A DNA stretch of 64,000 bases from Clostridium_AD sp937920395 (lineage in GTDB: Bacteria; Bacillota; Clostridia; Clostridiales; Clostridiaceae). Below are positions 17,642 through 26,319 of this stretch, in pieces. Location of the stretch: the NCBI GenBank assembly GCA_052274345.1, contig DAVZGP010000014.1:6483-70482 (forward strand). Reading direction: 5' to 3'. Each line of letters begins with the position of its first letter. Position 1 is the stretch's first letter. Position numbers and translations under genes: made by a program. A model generated the notes under the pieces. It did no database searches and was not told the DNA's origin. It worked only from the letters and a program-made list of their open reading frames with translations.

Positions 17642-18172
17642 TTAAACTTTTAGTCTACTTCTCTTTTCATAAACATCAGCAGCTTCTCTTACTAATGTAG
17701 CATTTATTGTGGCATTATATTTATCATCAAGTTCAGTTGCTATATCAAGTAACTCCTGCTTTGTAGATCTAAATGGTCTAAGTGCACTATAAATTTCAAG
17801 AACCCTTGCATCAGGAATTGCAACCATTTCAGCAGCTCTTCTCAAATTTTTACCAAACTGAACTCTTCCAACTTCATCTGCAATTTGCGCTTGATATAAA
17901 AGTACTTCAGCTGTTATTTTAATATCTTCTGGTTTAACGTCTCCATTAAGAACACTTTTAACATCAATGTCATCGAGCCCTTTACCACTTTTAGTTTTAA
18001 TTAGTTCCTTACTGTTTTTTGCTAATGGATAATCTTTAAGTGTTAATTTTTTAGGACTACTATTATTAGCGTTACCATTAGATGTTGCTTTAACATCTTG
18101 TGCTCCAGTTTCATTTCCCATCATTTTCATAACTTCTTTTACTATTTGTTCAATATTCATATTATCATCCAT
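17642..18172 (-). CDS. pduE: diol/glycerol dehydratase small subunit PduE
   Basis: 176-residue gamma subunit of the B12-dependent dehydratase. The core AKNSKELIKTKSGKGLDDI and QIADEVGRVQFGKNLRRAAE are family hallmarks. The first 20 residues after the ATG at 18172 (MDDNMNIEQIVKEVMKMMGN) form an amphipathic helix like known localisation sequences of dehydratase small subunits. A GTG slightly upstream lies too close to the AAGGGG site. It follows pduD by 12 bases. Confidence 0.94.
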   Translation of the reverse strand: MDDNMNIEQIVKEVMKMMGNETGAQDVKATSNGNANNSSPKKLTLKDYPLAKNSKELIKTKSGKGLDDIDVKSVLNGDVKPEDIKITAEVLLYQAQIADEVGRVQFGKNLRRAAEMVAIPDARVLEIYSALRPFRSTKQELLDIATELDDKYNATINATLVREAADVYEKRSRLKV

Positions 18173-18184
18173 ATAATTCACCCC

Positions 18185-18853
18185 TTACTTAAATACAACT
18201 TTAAGTTGCACAGGTTTTGCATTTAATACAACGTGCTGTGTTTCTTTGATATGAAGAACTGCTGCTTTTGCTTGATATTTAGGTCTCGCCATCTGATCGT
18301 TTAACGTTGGAACTGGAGTCGGTGATTCACCTTTTGCATATTTTGCAGCATTTTTCCCAATTGCTCTAAACGTTTCGAGAGTTATAAGTGGAGCTTGTGG
18401 GAAAAGTTCAAGATTTTCTAACATTTGAAGGTCCTTTTGATGAATAACAGTTGTTCCTTTTGACTGAATACCAATGCCAATTCCTGAGCCACTTAAAACT
18501 GCGGCATCATGAGCCATAAAACAAACATCAGATGTACGAGTTACTCTAATAACTCTTGCAGTAACACCTTCTTCTTCAATACCTGCCATAAGTTCTCTAA
18601 GTACTTTGTCATGTGGAATATCCACAATAGTTTTTGTTTGATAAATTCCAAATGCAGGAGCTAATGCTATAACAACTTCATCGGGCCTTGTTCCTGGTCT
18701 CGCTTCTCCTTCTTCAATAAGCTCTAATTTTGAATTTAAAGTATCTACTTTACTTTCTATATTTCCTCCACTGGAGTTGCCTTGTGATTGTAATTTTTTA
18801 ACAACTTCATTTGTTATGATTTTAATTAATTCCTCATTAGACATTACATTCAT
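18185..18853 (-). CDS. pduD: diol/glycerol dehydratase medium subunit PduD
   Basis: 222-residue beta subunit that helps bind adenosylcobalamin. Recognisable blocks include EARPGTRPDEVVIALAPAFG, AGIEEEGVTARVIRV and GSGIGIGIQSKGTTVIHQ. Residues 1-22 (NEELIKIITNEVVKKLQSQ) form an amphipathic helix, the encapsulation signal that in Salmonella PduD directs the whole dehydratase into the shell. A flexible Ser/Gly/Asn linker follows. GAGGAG precedes the ATG. Confidence 0.95.
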   Translation of the reverse strand: MNVMSNEELIKIITNEVVKKLQSQGNSSGGNIESKVDTLNSKLELIEEGEARPGTRPDEVVIALAPAFGIYQTKTIVDIPHDKVLRELMAGIEEEGVTARVIRVTRTSDVCFMAHDAAVLSGSGIGIGIQSKGTTVIHQKDLQMLENLELFPQAPLITLETFRAIGKNAAKYAKGESPTPVPTLNDQMARPKYQAKAAVLHIKETQHVVLNAKPVQLKVVFK

Positions 18854-18871
18854 ATTACATCACTCCTCTAA

Positions 18872-20536
18872 CTACATTTTATTAGGATCAAGAGCCTGAT
18901 TAATGTTTTTTATTTCATCCCATCTTGCGCCCTCAAGCCTGTACCCTGTTCCTGGTCCCATATAATCATTAGGATCGTTTACTGCAGTAATTACGTTGAA
19001 TTTATCATCAAAAATAGATGAAGTGTGTAAATAATCTCCAGCAATTCTTTGTTTTACTAAGCTTAGAACCCTCTGTGCAATATCTTCATTTCCACTTTTT
19101 GAAAGTGCTTTAACCACTTCAAGAACTGTAATCTCATTCTTTAATATGCTCTGAGCAGCTTTTAAATCTTCTACAACATTTCGATCTGGAACATCCTTAC
19201 TTCCATGTGCATATGTTACTGCTTCAACTTCTTCATCAGTTATTTGTGGTAGTCCCATTTCTTTAAATACTCCTTGAAGCACCTTTGCAGCCTTATTTCT
19301 AATAGCAATTGCATCCGCTTCTTTTATTGGTTTGAGCCCTCCATCGACCTTTAAATCTCTTTGAAGTACAAGATAGTCATCATAGTCATCAACATCAAAG
19401 TTAGAACCTGCAAACATGTTATCATAATTAGGAACTCCACCGTATCCTGAGAATATAAAGTCTGTACCAGGTAAGAATTGCATCATAGTCCTTGCAGTTT
19501 TTCTTATATCTGAATGTGTGAATGTTTGATCATTTCCTGAACAAACTTCCATGTCAAGCATTGAAGTTATAAGGTTCTCCGCAAGTACAGCTCTTATTCC
19601 ACCTGAAACTGAGGCCGGGATACCAATACAACTTATAGAACCATTTTGTAATCCTTGAACTCCAGCACCCTTTGTAATCATTATGCATCTTGCTTCAAGA
19701 TAAAGCATTGACTTACCTTCAGCATAACCCATTAGCACTTCTGAACCAGTACCAGATGTAAATCTCATTTTAAGTCCACGAGATGCATATGCTGATGCAA
19801 GAAATGCCTTTGACCAAGGTGTATCATCTCCATCAGTAAATACTTGCTCTGTACCATAAACTGATATTGTCTCAGCATAAGCTGTATACCCAAGCATTCC
19901 AAGTTTAAGTTCTGTTGCTTCTTCAAGAGCACATTGAGTTAATATGCCCCCTCTTCCTACTTGTGCTCCGATTAATAATCCAAGTGCATTAAAAGGTGCA
20001 TATCTAGTTACAGCAACTGTAGTTTCCATTTCATCAAAACCTCTTAAAGCTGCTTCTGCAGCGTCCGCTGCAATTAAAATTGGATTATCTTTTACATTTG
20101 TAATATGACACTGATTAGATGGTGTTTTTCTGGCTCTCATTTTTTGCAGTGCCATCATCATCTCAACAACATTTAGGTTGTCCACAACTTCAACTAATTT
20201 TGCTGGAGTAATAGAAGTAGCAATAGTTACAATTTTTGCTCTGGGAACATTTATATCTGTAAGCATCCTAGCAATTTCAAGTGATGTGAGCGCCATTGAT
20301 TTTTCTGCATCGCCAATGTTTATAGCGTGATCAGCAAGAAAAATATCTATAAAATCAAAATCTGCTCTTTTCTTTCCATCCATTTCAGAAATCTTACCAT
20401 TTTCAATTTTTAAACTTGATTTTGGATCATTTGGACCATCTATTGCAACCAGACCAACATCTGGCCAATCTTGTACAAACCCATCTTGATTAACTGGTCT
20501 TTTTTCTAAAGCTTCAAATCTTTTTGATCTTTTCAT
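18872..20536 (-). CDS. pduC: diol/glycerol dehydratase large subunit PduC
   Basis: 554-residue catalytic alpha subunit with a TIM barrel. It uses adenosylcobalamin radicals to dehydrate 1,2-propanediol to propionaldehyde or glycerol to 3-hydroxypropionaldehyde. Residues matching the known K+/substrate site are visible: Gln and His in NQCHITN, Glu in GFDEMETT, Glu in AYAETISV, Gln in GLQNGSISC, Asp in THSDIR, and Ser in FIFSGYGG. Start MKRSKRFEALEKRPVN is typical. GGAGGG precedes the ATG. Sequence alone does not settle whether propanediol or glycerol is preferred; the gldA at the operon end leaves glycerol possible. Confidence 0.96.
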   Translation of the reverse strand: MKRSKRFEALEKRPVNQDGFVQDWPDVGLVAIDGPNDPKSSLKIENGKISEMDGKKRADFDFIDIFLADHAINIGDAEKSMALTSLEIARMLTDINVPRAKIVTIATSITPAKLVEVVDNLNVVEMMMALQKMRARKTPSNQCHITNVKDNPILIAADAAEAALRGFDEMETTVAVTRYAPFNALGLLIGAQVGRGGILTQCALEEATELKLGMLGYTAYAETISVYGTEQVFTDGDDTPWSKAFLASAYASRGLKMRFTSGTGSEVLMGYAEGKSMLYLEARCIMITKGAGVQGLQNGSISCIGIPASVSGGIRAVLAENLITSMLDMEVCSGNDQTFTHSDIRKTARTMMQFLPGTDFIFSGYGGVPNYDNMFAGSNFDVDDYDDYLVLQRDLKVDGGLKPIKEADAIAIRNKAAKVLQGVFKEMGLPQITDEEVEAVTYAHGSKDVPDRNVVEDLKAAQSILKNEITVLEVVKALSKSGNEDIAQRVLSLVKQRIAGDYLHTSSIFDDKFNVITAVNDPNDYMGPGTGYRLEGARWDEIKNINQALDPNKM

Positions 20537-20558
20537 AAATCAACCCTCCATCCTTAAT

Positions 20559-21254
20559 TTAAATATACGGTTCGGTAGTTGAAGTTGGTTCATCACCTAA
20601 CGCATGTAAAAGTTTCTTTCCTACTTCTCTTGCTGATATTACTGCTTGTCTTACTGCTCCTGAATCCCCAGTTATCGCAAGTATAACTTCATTTGAATAT
20701 GATGTACCTTTAGCTGGGCTTGAATAAGCAACTATGTCTACATTTGCAGTTTTAACAGCAGTATCTGCCATCATTACTCCAATAGCTGCAGGTGCTCCTA
20801 CAATTAACCCAAATGATTTACCAACAGGTGCTCCAAAAGCTTTTTCTACAGCCAAACTCGCTCTTGCACTGTACTGCAATTCAATATGTCCAGCATCATT
20901 ACCATAAACATCACCCATAGTTCTATTGATCTCTTTTAAAGTAACTTCAACTGCACGTCTTGCATCTGATACATCTTCTGCTCCAAATATTATAAGTGAA
21001 CCATGTCCAGCTCCACCCTTTGTATCTCTTGGAAGTTCAATTGAAACGATTTCAGTATTAGTAGCTTTAACCGCTTCATCAGCTGCCATTATTTGTGGAC
21101 CTGCTCCGGTTCTTGCTCCTATAATGCCTATTGAGTGGAATTTTTTATCAATTCCCATAGCTTCATGAAGTGCTGAATCAATGTTTGCAATAACTAAACC
21201 AATTGTGTCTCCAATAGCCGTTCCAACAAACTCAGTTAATCCTGGTTCTTGCAT
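20559..21254 (-). CDS. pduB': PduB' (short form from internal start)
   Basis: Inside pduB an in-frame ATG at 21254 is preceded by AAGGAGGG at about 7 bases, a stronger site than most in the operon. The product (231 residues, starting MQEPGLTEFVGTAIGD) is the BMC-T core without the N-terminal helix and linker, matching the PduB/PduB' pair known from Salmonella. The start lies exactly at the linker-core boundary. Confidence 0.8.
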   Translation of the reverse strand: MQEPGLTEFVGTAIGDTIGLVIANIDSALHEAMGIDKKFHSIGIIGARTGAGPQIMAADEAVKATNTEIVSIELPRDTKGGAGHGSLIIFGAEDVSDARRAVEVTLKEINRTMGDVYGNDAGHIELQYSARASLAVEKAFGAPVGKSFGLIVGAPAAIGVMMADTAVKTANVDIVAYSSPAKGTSYSNEVILAITGDSGAVRQAVISAREVGKKLLHALGDEPTSTTEPYI

Positions 21255-21449
21255 AAATGTTCCCTCCTTTTTAACTTCTTTAACTTCTTTAACTTTCTTA
21301 ATATTTATACCTTCATTTTTAACTTTACTTTCTTTCTCATTATTTGCTATTTCTTTAACTGTCTTCTCAATATCATTTGTTTTTATTTCTCCGCTCGCAA
21401 TTTTACGTCTAACCTCTTCATAAACCTTTTCAATTAGCTGTGTATTCAT
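20559..21449 (-). CDS. pduB: major shell protein PduB (tandem BMC domains, N-terminal extension)
   Basis: 296 residues. Residues 1-65 are an extension made of an amphipathic helix (MNTQLIEKVYEEVRRKIAS) and a Lys/Glu-rich linker. Residues 66-296 hold two circularly permuted BMC domains forming BMC-T trimers with substrate pores. In Salmonella the PduB extension ties the shell to the enzyme core, and the same is likely here. A second, internal ribosome site and ATG at 21254 would give the short form PduB' (separate entry). It lies 20 bases after pduA. Confidence 0.94.
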   Translation of the reverse strand: MNTQLIEKVYEEVRRKIASGEIKTNDIEKTVKEIANNEKESKVKNEGINIKKVKEVKEVKKEGTFMQEPGLTEFVGTAIGDTIGLVIANIDSALHEAMGIDKKFHSIGIIGARTGAGPQIMAADEAVKATNTEIVSIELPRDTKGGAGHGSLIIFGAEDVSDARRAVEVTLKEINRTMGDVYGNDAGHIELQYSARASLAVEKAFGAPVGKSFGLIVGAPAAIGVMMADTAVKTANVDIVAYSSPAKGTSYSNEVILAITGDSGAVRQAVISAREVGKKLLHALGDEPTSTTEPYI

Positions 21450-21469
21450 TTACATCAACCTCTCACTAT

Positions 21470-21757
21470 TTATTCTGAAACTGGGTATTTAGGTAATATT
21501 CTTTCAACATCTGCGTGAGGTCTTGGAATTACATGAACGGATATAACTTCTCCAACTCTTTTTGCAGCTGCAGCGCCAGCATCAGTAGCCGCTTTAACAG
21601 CTCCAACGTCTCCTCTAACCATTACAGTAACTAGTCCTGAACCAATTTTCTCGTAACCTATAAGAACTACATTTGCAGCCTTTACCATTGAATCTGCCGC
21701 CTCTATTGCACCAATCAAACCTTTTGTTTCTATCATTCCTAATGATTCTTGTCCCAT
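21470..21757 (-). CDS. pduA: major shell protein PduA (BMC-H)
   Basis: 95-residue canonical hexameric shell protein. The BMC core runs from SLGMIETKGLIGAIEAADSM to the C-terminal IPRPHADVE. The pore-loop region reads GEKIGSG-type (YEKIGSGLVTVMVRGDV), close to PduA/PduJ. GGAGGTG precedes the ATG at 21757. It is the first gene of the 18-gene microcompartment operon. It is the only plain BMC-H in the operon, so it probably builds most shell facets and does the job split between PduA and PduJ elsewhere. Confidence 0.95.
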   Translation of the reverse strand: MGQESLGMIETKGLIGAIEAADSMVKAANVVLIGYEKIGSGLVTVMVRGDVGAVKAATDAGAAAAKRVGEVISVHVIPRPHADVERILPKYPVSE

Positions 21758-21786
21758 AAAAACACCTCCATTTATTTTATATCTTC

Positions 21787-21819
21787 ATTATACTGAATTT
21801 TCACACTTTTTGATGTCAA
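21787..21819 (-). promoter_or_regulatory. candidate pduA promoter with a long spacer
   Basis: On the minus strand a perfect TTGACA (21819-21814) and a perfect TATAAT (21792-21787) are 21 bases apart, 4 more than the optimal 17. Such stretched spacing makes a promoter weak without help, which fits activation by the adjacent AraC-type regulator. About 30 bases separate the -10 from the pduA start. Confidence 0.55.
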
Positions 21820-21868
21820 TATATTGTTCTATTTAAGTATAATATTGATTTTATATTTACGAAATATT

Positions 21869-21897
21869 TTGACATTCTTAGGTATTATTATTACTAT
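21869..21897 (+). promoter_or_regulatory. candidate promoter of the sensor kinase operon
   Basis: TTGACA at 21869-21874, 17 bases, then TACTAT at 21892-21897. Transcription would begin near 21904, so the 26-bp repeats at 21902-21979 would lie in the transcribed leader of the kinase gene, a position suited to autorepression. Confidence 0.5.
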
Positions 21898-21979
21898 GTA
21901 ATTAGTGGTAATATATTTTCATTATAATTAATAGTAATATATTGTTATTGTAGATACTGATAATGTATTTACTATATAG
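21876..21979. repeat. 26-bp iterated repeats in the pduA / sensor-kinase intergenic region
   Basis: The core TAATATATT or TAATGTATT recurs at 21909, 21935 and 21961, exactly 26 bases apart. Units 21902-21927, 21928-21953 and 21954-21979 also share flanking bases (tTAnTnG before, ATTnTA-like after). A weaker fourth unit (21876-21901) is in the same register. Further degenerate copies at about 21817 and 21862 are out of register and could be AT-rich noise. This is the likely binding array for the response regulator encoded next door. Confidence 0.65.
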
Positions 21980-22016
21980 TTAATGTTATTAAAACTTCTT
22001 ATAAAGGAGGCATATT

Positions 22017-23246
22017 ATGATAACAAATTCAAAATATAAACTCAAAGAAATTATTGACGTATCCTCGCTTAAAGATATTCAAGATAAATTCGCAAAAATA
22101 GTTGGACTCTCAACTGTAACTGTTGATGAGGATGGAACTCCTGTTGTAACTGCCAGCTATTTTACTAAATGGTGTAGCTTAATTAGGAGTAGTGCTGAAG
22201 GATATAGACGTTGTAAGCATTGTGATTCAGTTGGTGGAACAACTGCAATGCAGGCAGGTAAGCCTTTTATTTATAACTGCCACACTGGCCTAATTGATTT
22301 TGCAGCACCAATAATTGTAAATGGTAACTATCTTGGGTCTATGTTATGTGGACAAGTAACTAGTACAAGCTTTAAAAATAAATCAATTATAGATGTTAAT
22401 AAATTATCTTATGAGCTTAATCTATCTAAAAATGATCTATTAGATGCACTAGCTGAAGTTCCAGTAGTTGATTATGAAAAAATTCTGGTATCTGCTGACT
22501 ATCTTTTTCTTTTTTCTAATTTTATCGCTAAGATGGGAATAGCAACAATTACAAAATCAGAACTTTTGGACGAAACTAAAGAAAAAATGAAACTTACAGA
22601 ACTTCTTAAAAATATGGAAATTAAAGCTCTCCAAGCTCAAATTAATCCTCATTTTCTTTATAATACGCTAAATACTATTGCAAGAATGGCTTTAATAGAA
22701 AAAGCACCAGACACCGAAAATCTAATTTATGCGATTTCTGACCTATTAAGATATAGTCTTAAGAATTCAGATAACATGGTTACCGTAGATTCAGAAATAA
22801 CTAATATTAAAAAGTATTTTTATATACAAAAAACTAGATTTGGTGATAGATTTGATTACGAAATAGACATTGATTCTTCAATACTCAATTTTAAGATTCC
22901 TGTAATGACTCTTCAACCATTAGTTGAAAACTCAATAATTCATGGTCTTAAAAACATGACGATTAATGGGAAAGTTAAAATAATAGGTAAAAACTTCAAT
23001 AATAACTATCTCACAATTGAAGTTTTTGATAATGGCATTGGAATCGATGAGGACAGACTTAAAACAATTTTCGCAGTTGAAAACTCTTATGAGAACCTTA
23101 CTGGTCTAGGGATTAAAAATGTTGACGGTAGAATTAAACACTTCTTTGGACCTAAATATGGAATCGAACTTAAAAATTCCAAAAAAACTGGAACTACCGC
23201 TAAAATTATGGTTCCTTGCATTAAATTAGATAAAAGGGAGGTCTAA
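22017..23246 (+). CDS. PocR-domain sensor histidine kinase (LytS/YehU-type, cytoplasmic)
   Basis: 409 residues. Residues 15-165 are a PocR sensory domain with conserved cysteines (YRRCKHCD, FIYNCHTGL, GSMLCGQ), the domain that senses 1,2-propanediol or glycerol in PocR and related regulators. A short coiled coil leads to a His_kinase-type domain, phosphoacceptor His in QINPHFLYNTLNTI near residue 216. The ATP site shows LVENSIIHGL and DNGIGI. No membrane segment is seen, so it senses a cytoplasmic ligand. AAAGGAGG precedes the ATG. It is divergent from pduA and coupled to the response regulator. Confidence 0.9.
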   Translation: MITNSKYKLKEIIDVSSLKDIQDKFAKIVGLSTVTVDEDGTPVVTASYFTKWCSLIRSSAEGYRRCKHCDSVGGTTAMQAGKPFIYNCHTGLIDFAAPIIVNGNYLGSMLCGQVTSTSFKNKSIIDVNKLSYELNLSKNDLLDALAEVPVVDYEKILVSADYLFLFSNFIAKMGIATITKSELLDETKEKMKLTELLKNMEIKALQAQINPHFLYNTLNTIARMALIEKAPDTENLIYAISDLLRYSLKNSDNMVTVDSEITNIKKYFYIQKTRFGDRFDYEIDIDSSILNFKIPVMTLQPLVENSIIHGLKNMTINGKVKIIGKNFNNNYLTIEVFDNGIGIDEDRLKTIFAVENSYENLTGLGIKNVDGRIKHFFGPKYGIELKNSKKTGTTAKIMVPCIKLDKREV

Positions 23247-23249
23247 CTT

Positions 23250-23987
23250 TTGTATAATTTACTAATAGTGGAAGATGAAAATATTGAAAGACGAGCACTT
23301 AGGTATATCATTGAAAATAAAATAAATAGTATTAATATTTGTGATGAAGCTAAAAGCGGGTTAGAAGCTATTAAAATGGCTAAAAAAAGTGCCCCTGATA
23401 TTATTTTGATGGATGTAGAAATGCCTGAACTTAACGGCCTTGAAGCTCAAAAGGAAATAATTGAATTTTTACCCAATGTACACACAATCATTTTATCTGC
23501 TTATGATGATTTTGCTTTTACTCAAAGTGCTATTAGATTGAAAGTAACCGATTACTTATTAAAGCCTATAAGACCTAAGGATTTGATTGAATCCATTAAT
23601 AGAAGCATATCCTTAATAAATATACAAAACGTTAGAGTCATAAGCGATAAGCAAGATGATACCTTAATTAAAGAAGCTATGAAATATATTGATGAAAATT
23701 ATAATACATATATAAGTCTTCAATCAATTGCAGCACATGTTCACCTTAACCCACAATATTTCAGCAGATACTTTAAGAGTAAAATTGGTATTAATTTTAT
23801 TAATTATTTATCCTCATTTAGAGTAATAAAAGCAAAAAATTTGCTCCTAAATACAGATAAAAACATTACGGAAATATCACAAAATGTTGGATATGTTGAT
23901 TCAAGCTATTTCAGCAAAGTTTTTTTGAAAAGTGTTGGAATAGCACCAAACCAATTTAGATGTCAAAACAAGAAACAATCTTACTAA
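23250..23987 (+). CDS. response regulator with AraC-type DNA-binding domain
   Basis: 245 residues. The receiver domain (1-120) has phosphoacceptor Asp in IILMDVEMPE and Lys in DYLLKPIRP. Residues 140-240 form two helix-turn-helix motifs of the AraC family (SLQSIAAHVHLNPQYFSRYF and NITEISQNVGYVDSSYFSKV). Translation begins at TTG (23250) after GGGAGG, 3 bases past the kinase stop. Inference: when phosphorylated by the PocR kinase it binds the 26-bp repeats and activates pduA. Confidence 0.92.
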   Translation: MYNLLIVEDENIERRALRYIIENKINSINICDEAKSGLEAIKMAKKSAPDIILMDVEMPELNGLEAQKEIIEFLPNVHTIILSAYDDFAFTQSAIRLKVTDYLLKPIRPKDLIESINRSISLINIQNVRVISDKQDDTLIKEAMKYIDENYNTYISLQSIAAHVHLNPQYFSRYFKSKIGINFINYLSSFRVIKAKNLLLNTDKNITEISQNVGYVDSSYFSKVFLKSVGIAPNQFRCQNKKQSY

Positions 23988-23988
23988 A

Positions 23989-24028
23989 GATAAAAGCTGC
24001 ATAACAAATTCGTTATGCAGCTTTTATC
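23989..24028. terminator. bidirectional intrinsic terminator
   Basis: A perfect 17-bp inverted repeat (23989-24005 with 24012-24028) with a 6-base loop, ending in CTTTTATC on either strand. It lies between the convergent response regulator gene and argD and can serve both. Confidence 0.88.
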
Positions 24029-24091
24029 AACTTACTTTATTTCCAAAGTAAATAAAATTATCATAATATTTCATAGTGGCCTACTTATTCA

Positions 24092-25258
24092 TCAAATTTC
24101 AGAAATTACTCTCTCAAGGATATCTAATGCTTCATCAATCTCTTCTTTTGTTACGTTAAGTGGAGGAAGCAACCTTACCACGTTATTCCCTGCTGCAATT
24201 ACAAGCAATTTCTTGTCAAAACAAGACTTACAAAATTCTTTTGTATCTGTGTTTATTTTTATGCCAATCAATAGTCCTATACCTTTTATTTCATCTATTA
24301 CATCATATTTCTCTTTTATTTTAATCAATCTATCTTTCATGTATCTACTTTTTTCTTCAATTTTGTCTATAACTCCACCATCAACAAGCTCAGTTAAAAC
24401 CGCTTCACCAACTGCGCACGCAAGTGGATTTCCACCAAAAGTACTTCCATGATCACCTGGTACAAATGCACCTGATGCTTTAACATTTGTAATAGTTGCC
24501 CCAATTGGGAAACCACCACCTAGTGCTTTTGCGATGCATATTACATCAGGAATAACGCAAAATTTCTTATAAGCAAAAAGACTTCCAAGGCGTCCCATAC
24601 CACATTGTACTTCATCAAAAATTAGTAGAGCATCATATTTATCACACAAATCTCTTGCTGCCTTTAAGAACTCTATTGCCCCGATATTTATTCCGCCCTC
24701 TCCTTGAATTGGTTCTATTATTAAACCGCATACTTTCTCATCAAAATTATTTTTTAAATCTTCTACATCATTAAATTTTACCTTTTGTATACCACCAATT
24801 AATGGACGGAAATCCTTTTGATATTTTTCCTGACCAGTAACCGATAATGAACCCATAGTTCTACCGTGAAAAGACTCATCCATATATATAAGCACATTTT
24901 TATCTTTAGTATCTTTTAACGTTCCATATTTTCTTGCTATTTTAAGTGCCCCTTCTACAGCTTCCGTACCGCTGTTGCAAAAAAATACTTTATCATGATC
25001 ACAGTTATCTATTAGTTTTTTTGCAAGTAACTTATGGGGAGTATTCCAATAATAATTTGAACTTTGCATAAGCTTACTACTTTGCGTAGTTATTGCTTTT
25101 ATTATAGCCGGATTACTATGTCCAAGACAATTTACTGCAACTCCTGAAACAAAGTCCACATATTCTTGCCCCTTCGAATCATAAATTTTACATCCAAGAC
25201 CTTTCTCAAAAGTAACATCATATCTTCCGTAAGTATTCATTACACAATTTTCTTCCAT
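24092..25258 (-). CDS. argD: acetylornithine aminotransferase
   Basis: 388-residue class III PLP aminotransferase making N-acetylornithine in arginine synthesis. PLP lysine in CIAKALGGGFPIGA, cofactor Asp in LLIFDEVQCGMGR, and the GTEAVEGALKIAR phosphate-binding loop are present. The start overlaps the argB stop by one base (TAATG). No argC or argJ is here, so the rest of the pathway lies elsewhere. A dual role as succinyldiaminopimelate aminotransferase is possible in this family. Confidence 0.93.
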   Translation of the reverse strand: MEENCVMNTYGRYDVTFEKGLGCKIYDSKGQEYVDFVSGVAVNCLGHSNPAIIKAITTQSSKLMQSSNYYWNTPHKLLAKKLIDNCDHDKVFFCNSGTEAVEGALKIARKYGTLKDTKDKNVLIYMDESFHGRTMGSLSVTGQEKYQKDFRPLIGGIQKVKFNDVEDLKNNFDEKVCGLIIEPIQGEGGINIGAIEFLKAARDLCDKYDALLIFDEVQCGMGRLGSLFAYKKFCVIPDVICIAKALGGGFPIGATITNVKASGAFVPGDHGSTFGGNPLACAVGEAVLTELVDGGVIDKIEEKSRYMKDRLIKIKEKYDVIDEIKGIGLLIGIKINTDTKEFCKSCFDKKLLVIAAGNNVVRLLPPLNVTKEEIDEALDILERVISEI

Positions 25259-26133
25259 TATATTACCCCTTTCGCTGTTATAATTTTAGTTCCACTATCC
25301 TTAATTATATTTAATAATAAGCCATGTTTTTTTCTTCCATCGACTAAATGAACATTCTTAGCTCCCTTATTAATTGCAGCAACGCAACATTCAAGCTTTG
25401 GGATCATTCCACCATAAATCATGCCCTTGCTTATAAATTCTTTAGTTTGAGCTACCGTTATTGATGATAAAAGTGTTGTTGGATCAGTTATATCCGTATA
25501 TACACCATCTATATCAGTCATAATTAATAACTTTTCAGCTTTAAGTACTCCACTTATAGCAGCTGCAGCATAATCCGCATTTATATTGTAACTATTTCCT
25601 TTGCATCCTACACCCACTGGAGAAATAACTGGTATATACTTGTTTTTAAGCAAAGTAACCAAGACTTTTGTGTTAATGTTTGAAACCTCTCCAACAAATC
25701 CAATATCAATTTTTTTGTTATCATCAAAAACATACTTCTTTTTAGCTTGAATCAAATTACTGTCTCTGCCACTTATCCCTATAGAATTTAGACCTCTAAT
25801 ACTTAAAATTGATGACAATCTTTTATTAACATTACCTGACAATACCATCTCTACAATTTCCATAGTATCCTTACTTGTAACTCTTAATCCTTTTACAAAC
25901 TTGTTTTCACCACCTGTTTTCTTTACCCACTTGCTAATCAAAGGTCCTCCACCATGTACTATAACAACTTTTATACCTGCTTTTGTCATAAGTTCTATAT
26001 CATCTACAAAAGCTTCCTTAGCTACATCATTACTCATTATACTTCCACCGTATTTTATGACAAAGATTTTACCCTCATATTTACTCATTTCCAAAAAATC
26101 TTTTTTATTTGGTTCATTATTTAATATATTCAT
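25258..26133 (-). CDS. argB: acetylglutamate kinase
   Basis: 291-residue amino acid kinase phosphorylating N-acetylglutamate. Motifs: FVIKYGGSIM at the start, VVIVHGGGPLIS, substrate region NADYAAAAISGVLKAEKL, and LIMTDIDGVY. I chose the ATG at 26133, which follows GGAGG; a longer in-frame reading frame upstream has no ribosome site. A pair of ARG boxes lies about 190 bases upstream. It is the first gene of argB-argD. Confidence 0.93.
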   Translation of the reverse strand: MNILNNEPNKKDFLEMSKYEGKIFVIKYGGSIMSNDVAKEAFVDDIELMTKAGIKVVIVHGGGPLISKWVKKTGGENKFVKGLRVTSKDTMEIVEMVLSGNVNKRLSSILSIRGLNSIGISGRDSNLIQAKKKYVFDDNKKIDIGFVGEVSNINTKVLVTLLKNKYIPVISPVGVGCKGNSYNINADYAAAAISGVLKAEKLLIMTDIDGVYTDITDPTTLLSSITVAQTKEFISKGMIYGGMIPKLECCVAAINKGAKNVHLVDGRKKHGLLLNIIKDSGTKIITAKGVI

Positions 26134-26319
26134 TATTACCTCCAAACCTAATACTTGATTTTTACTAATCATATACCTATTTAACGACATTTCAGTAGAA
26201 AATTCTTATAGTTCTTCACTAGAAATCACATATTATAATAAAAAAATAACTTCACTATGAGTATAAATTTTCTTCTGGAGTCTTAATATTTTAGCACAAC
26301 AAGTGCTGATTTAAACATT

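Noticed and set aside
21817..21870. Extra copies of the 26-bp iteron core near 21817 and 21862
   Set aside because: They are out of register with the three exact copies and may be chance matches in AT-rich DNA.
21758..22016. Cobalamin riboswitch before the B12-dependent operon
   Set aside because: I looked for the B12 box and multi-stem leader; the distance from the predicted pduA promoter to the start is only about 30 bases and no B12-box-like block is present.
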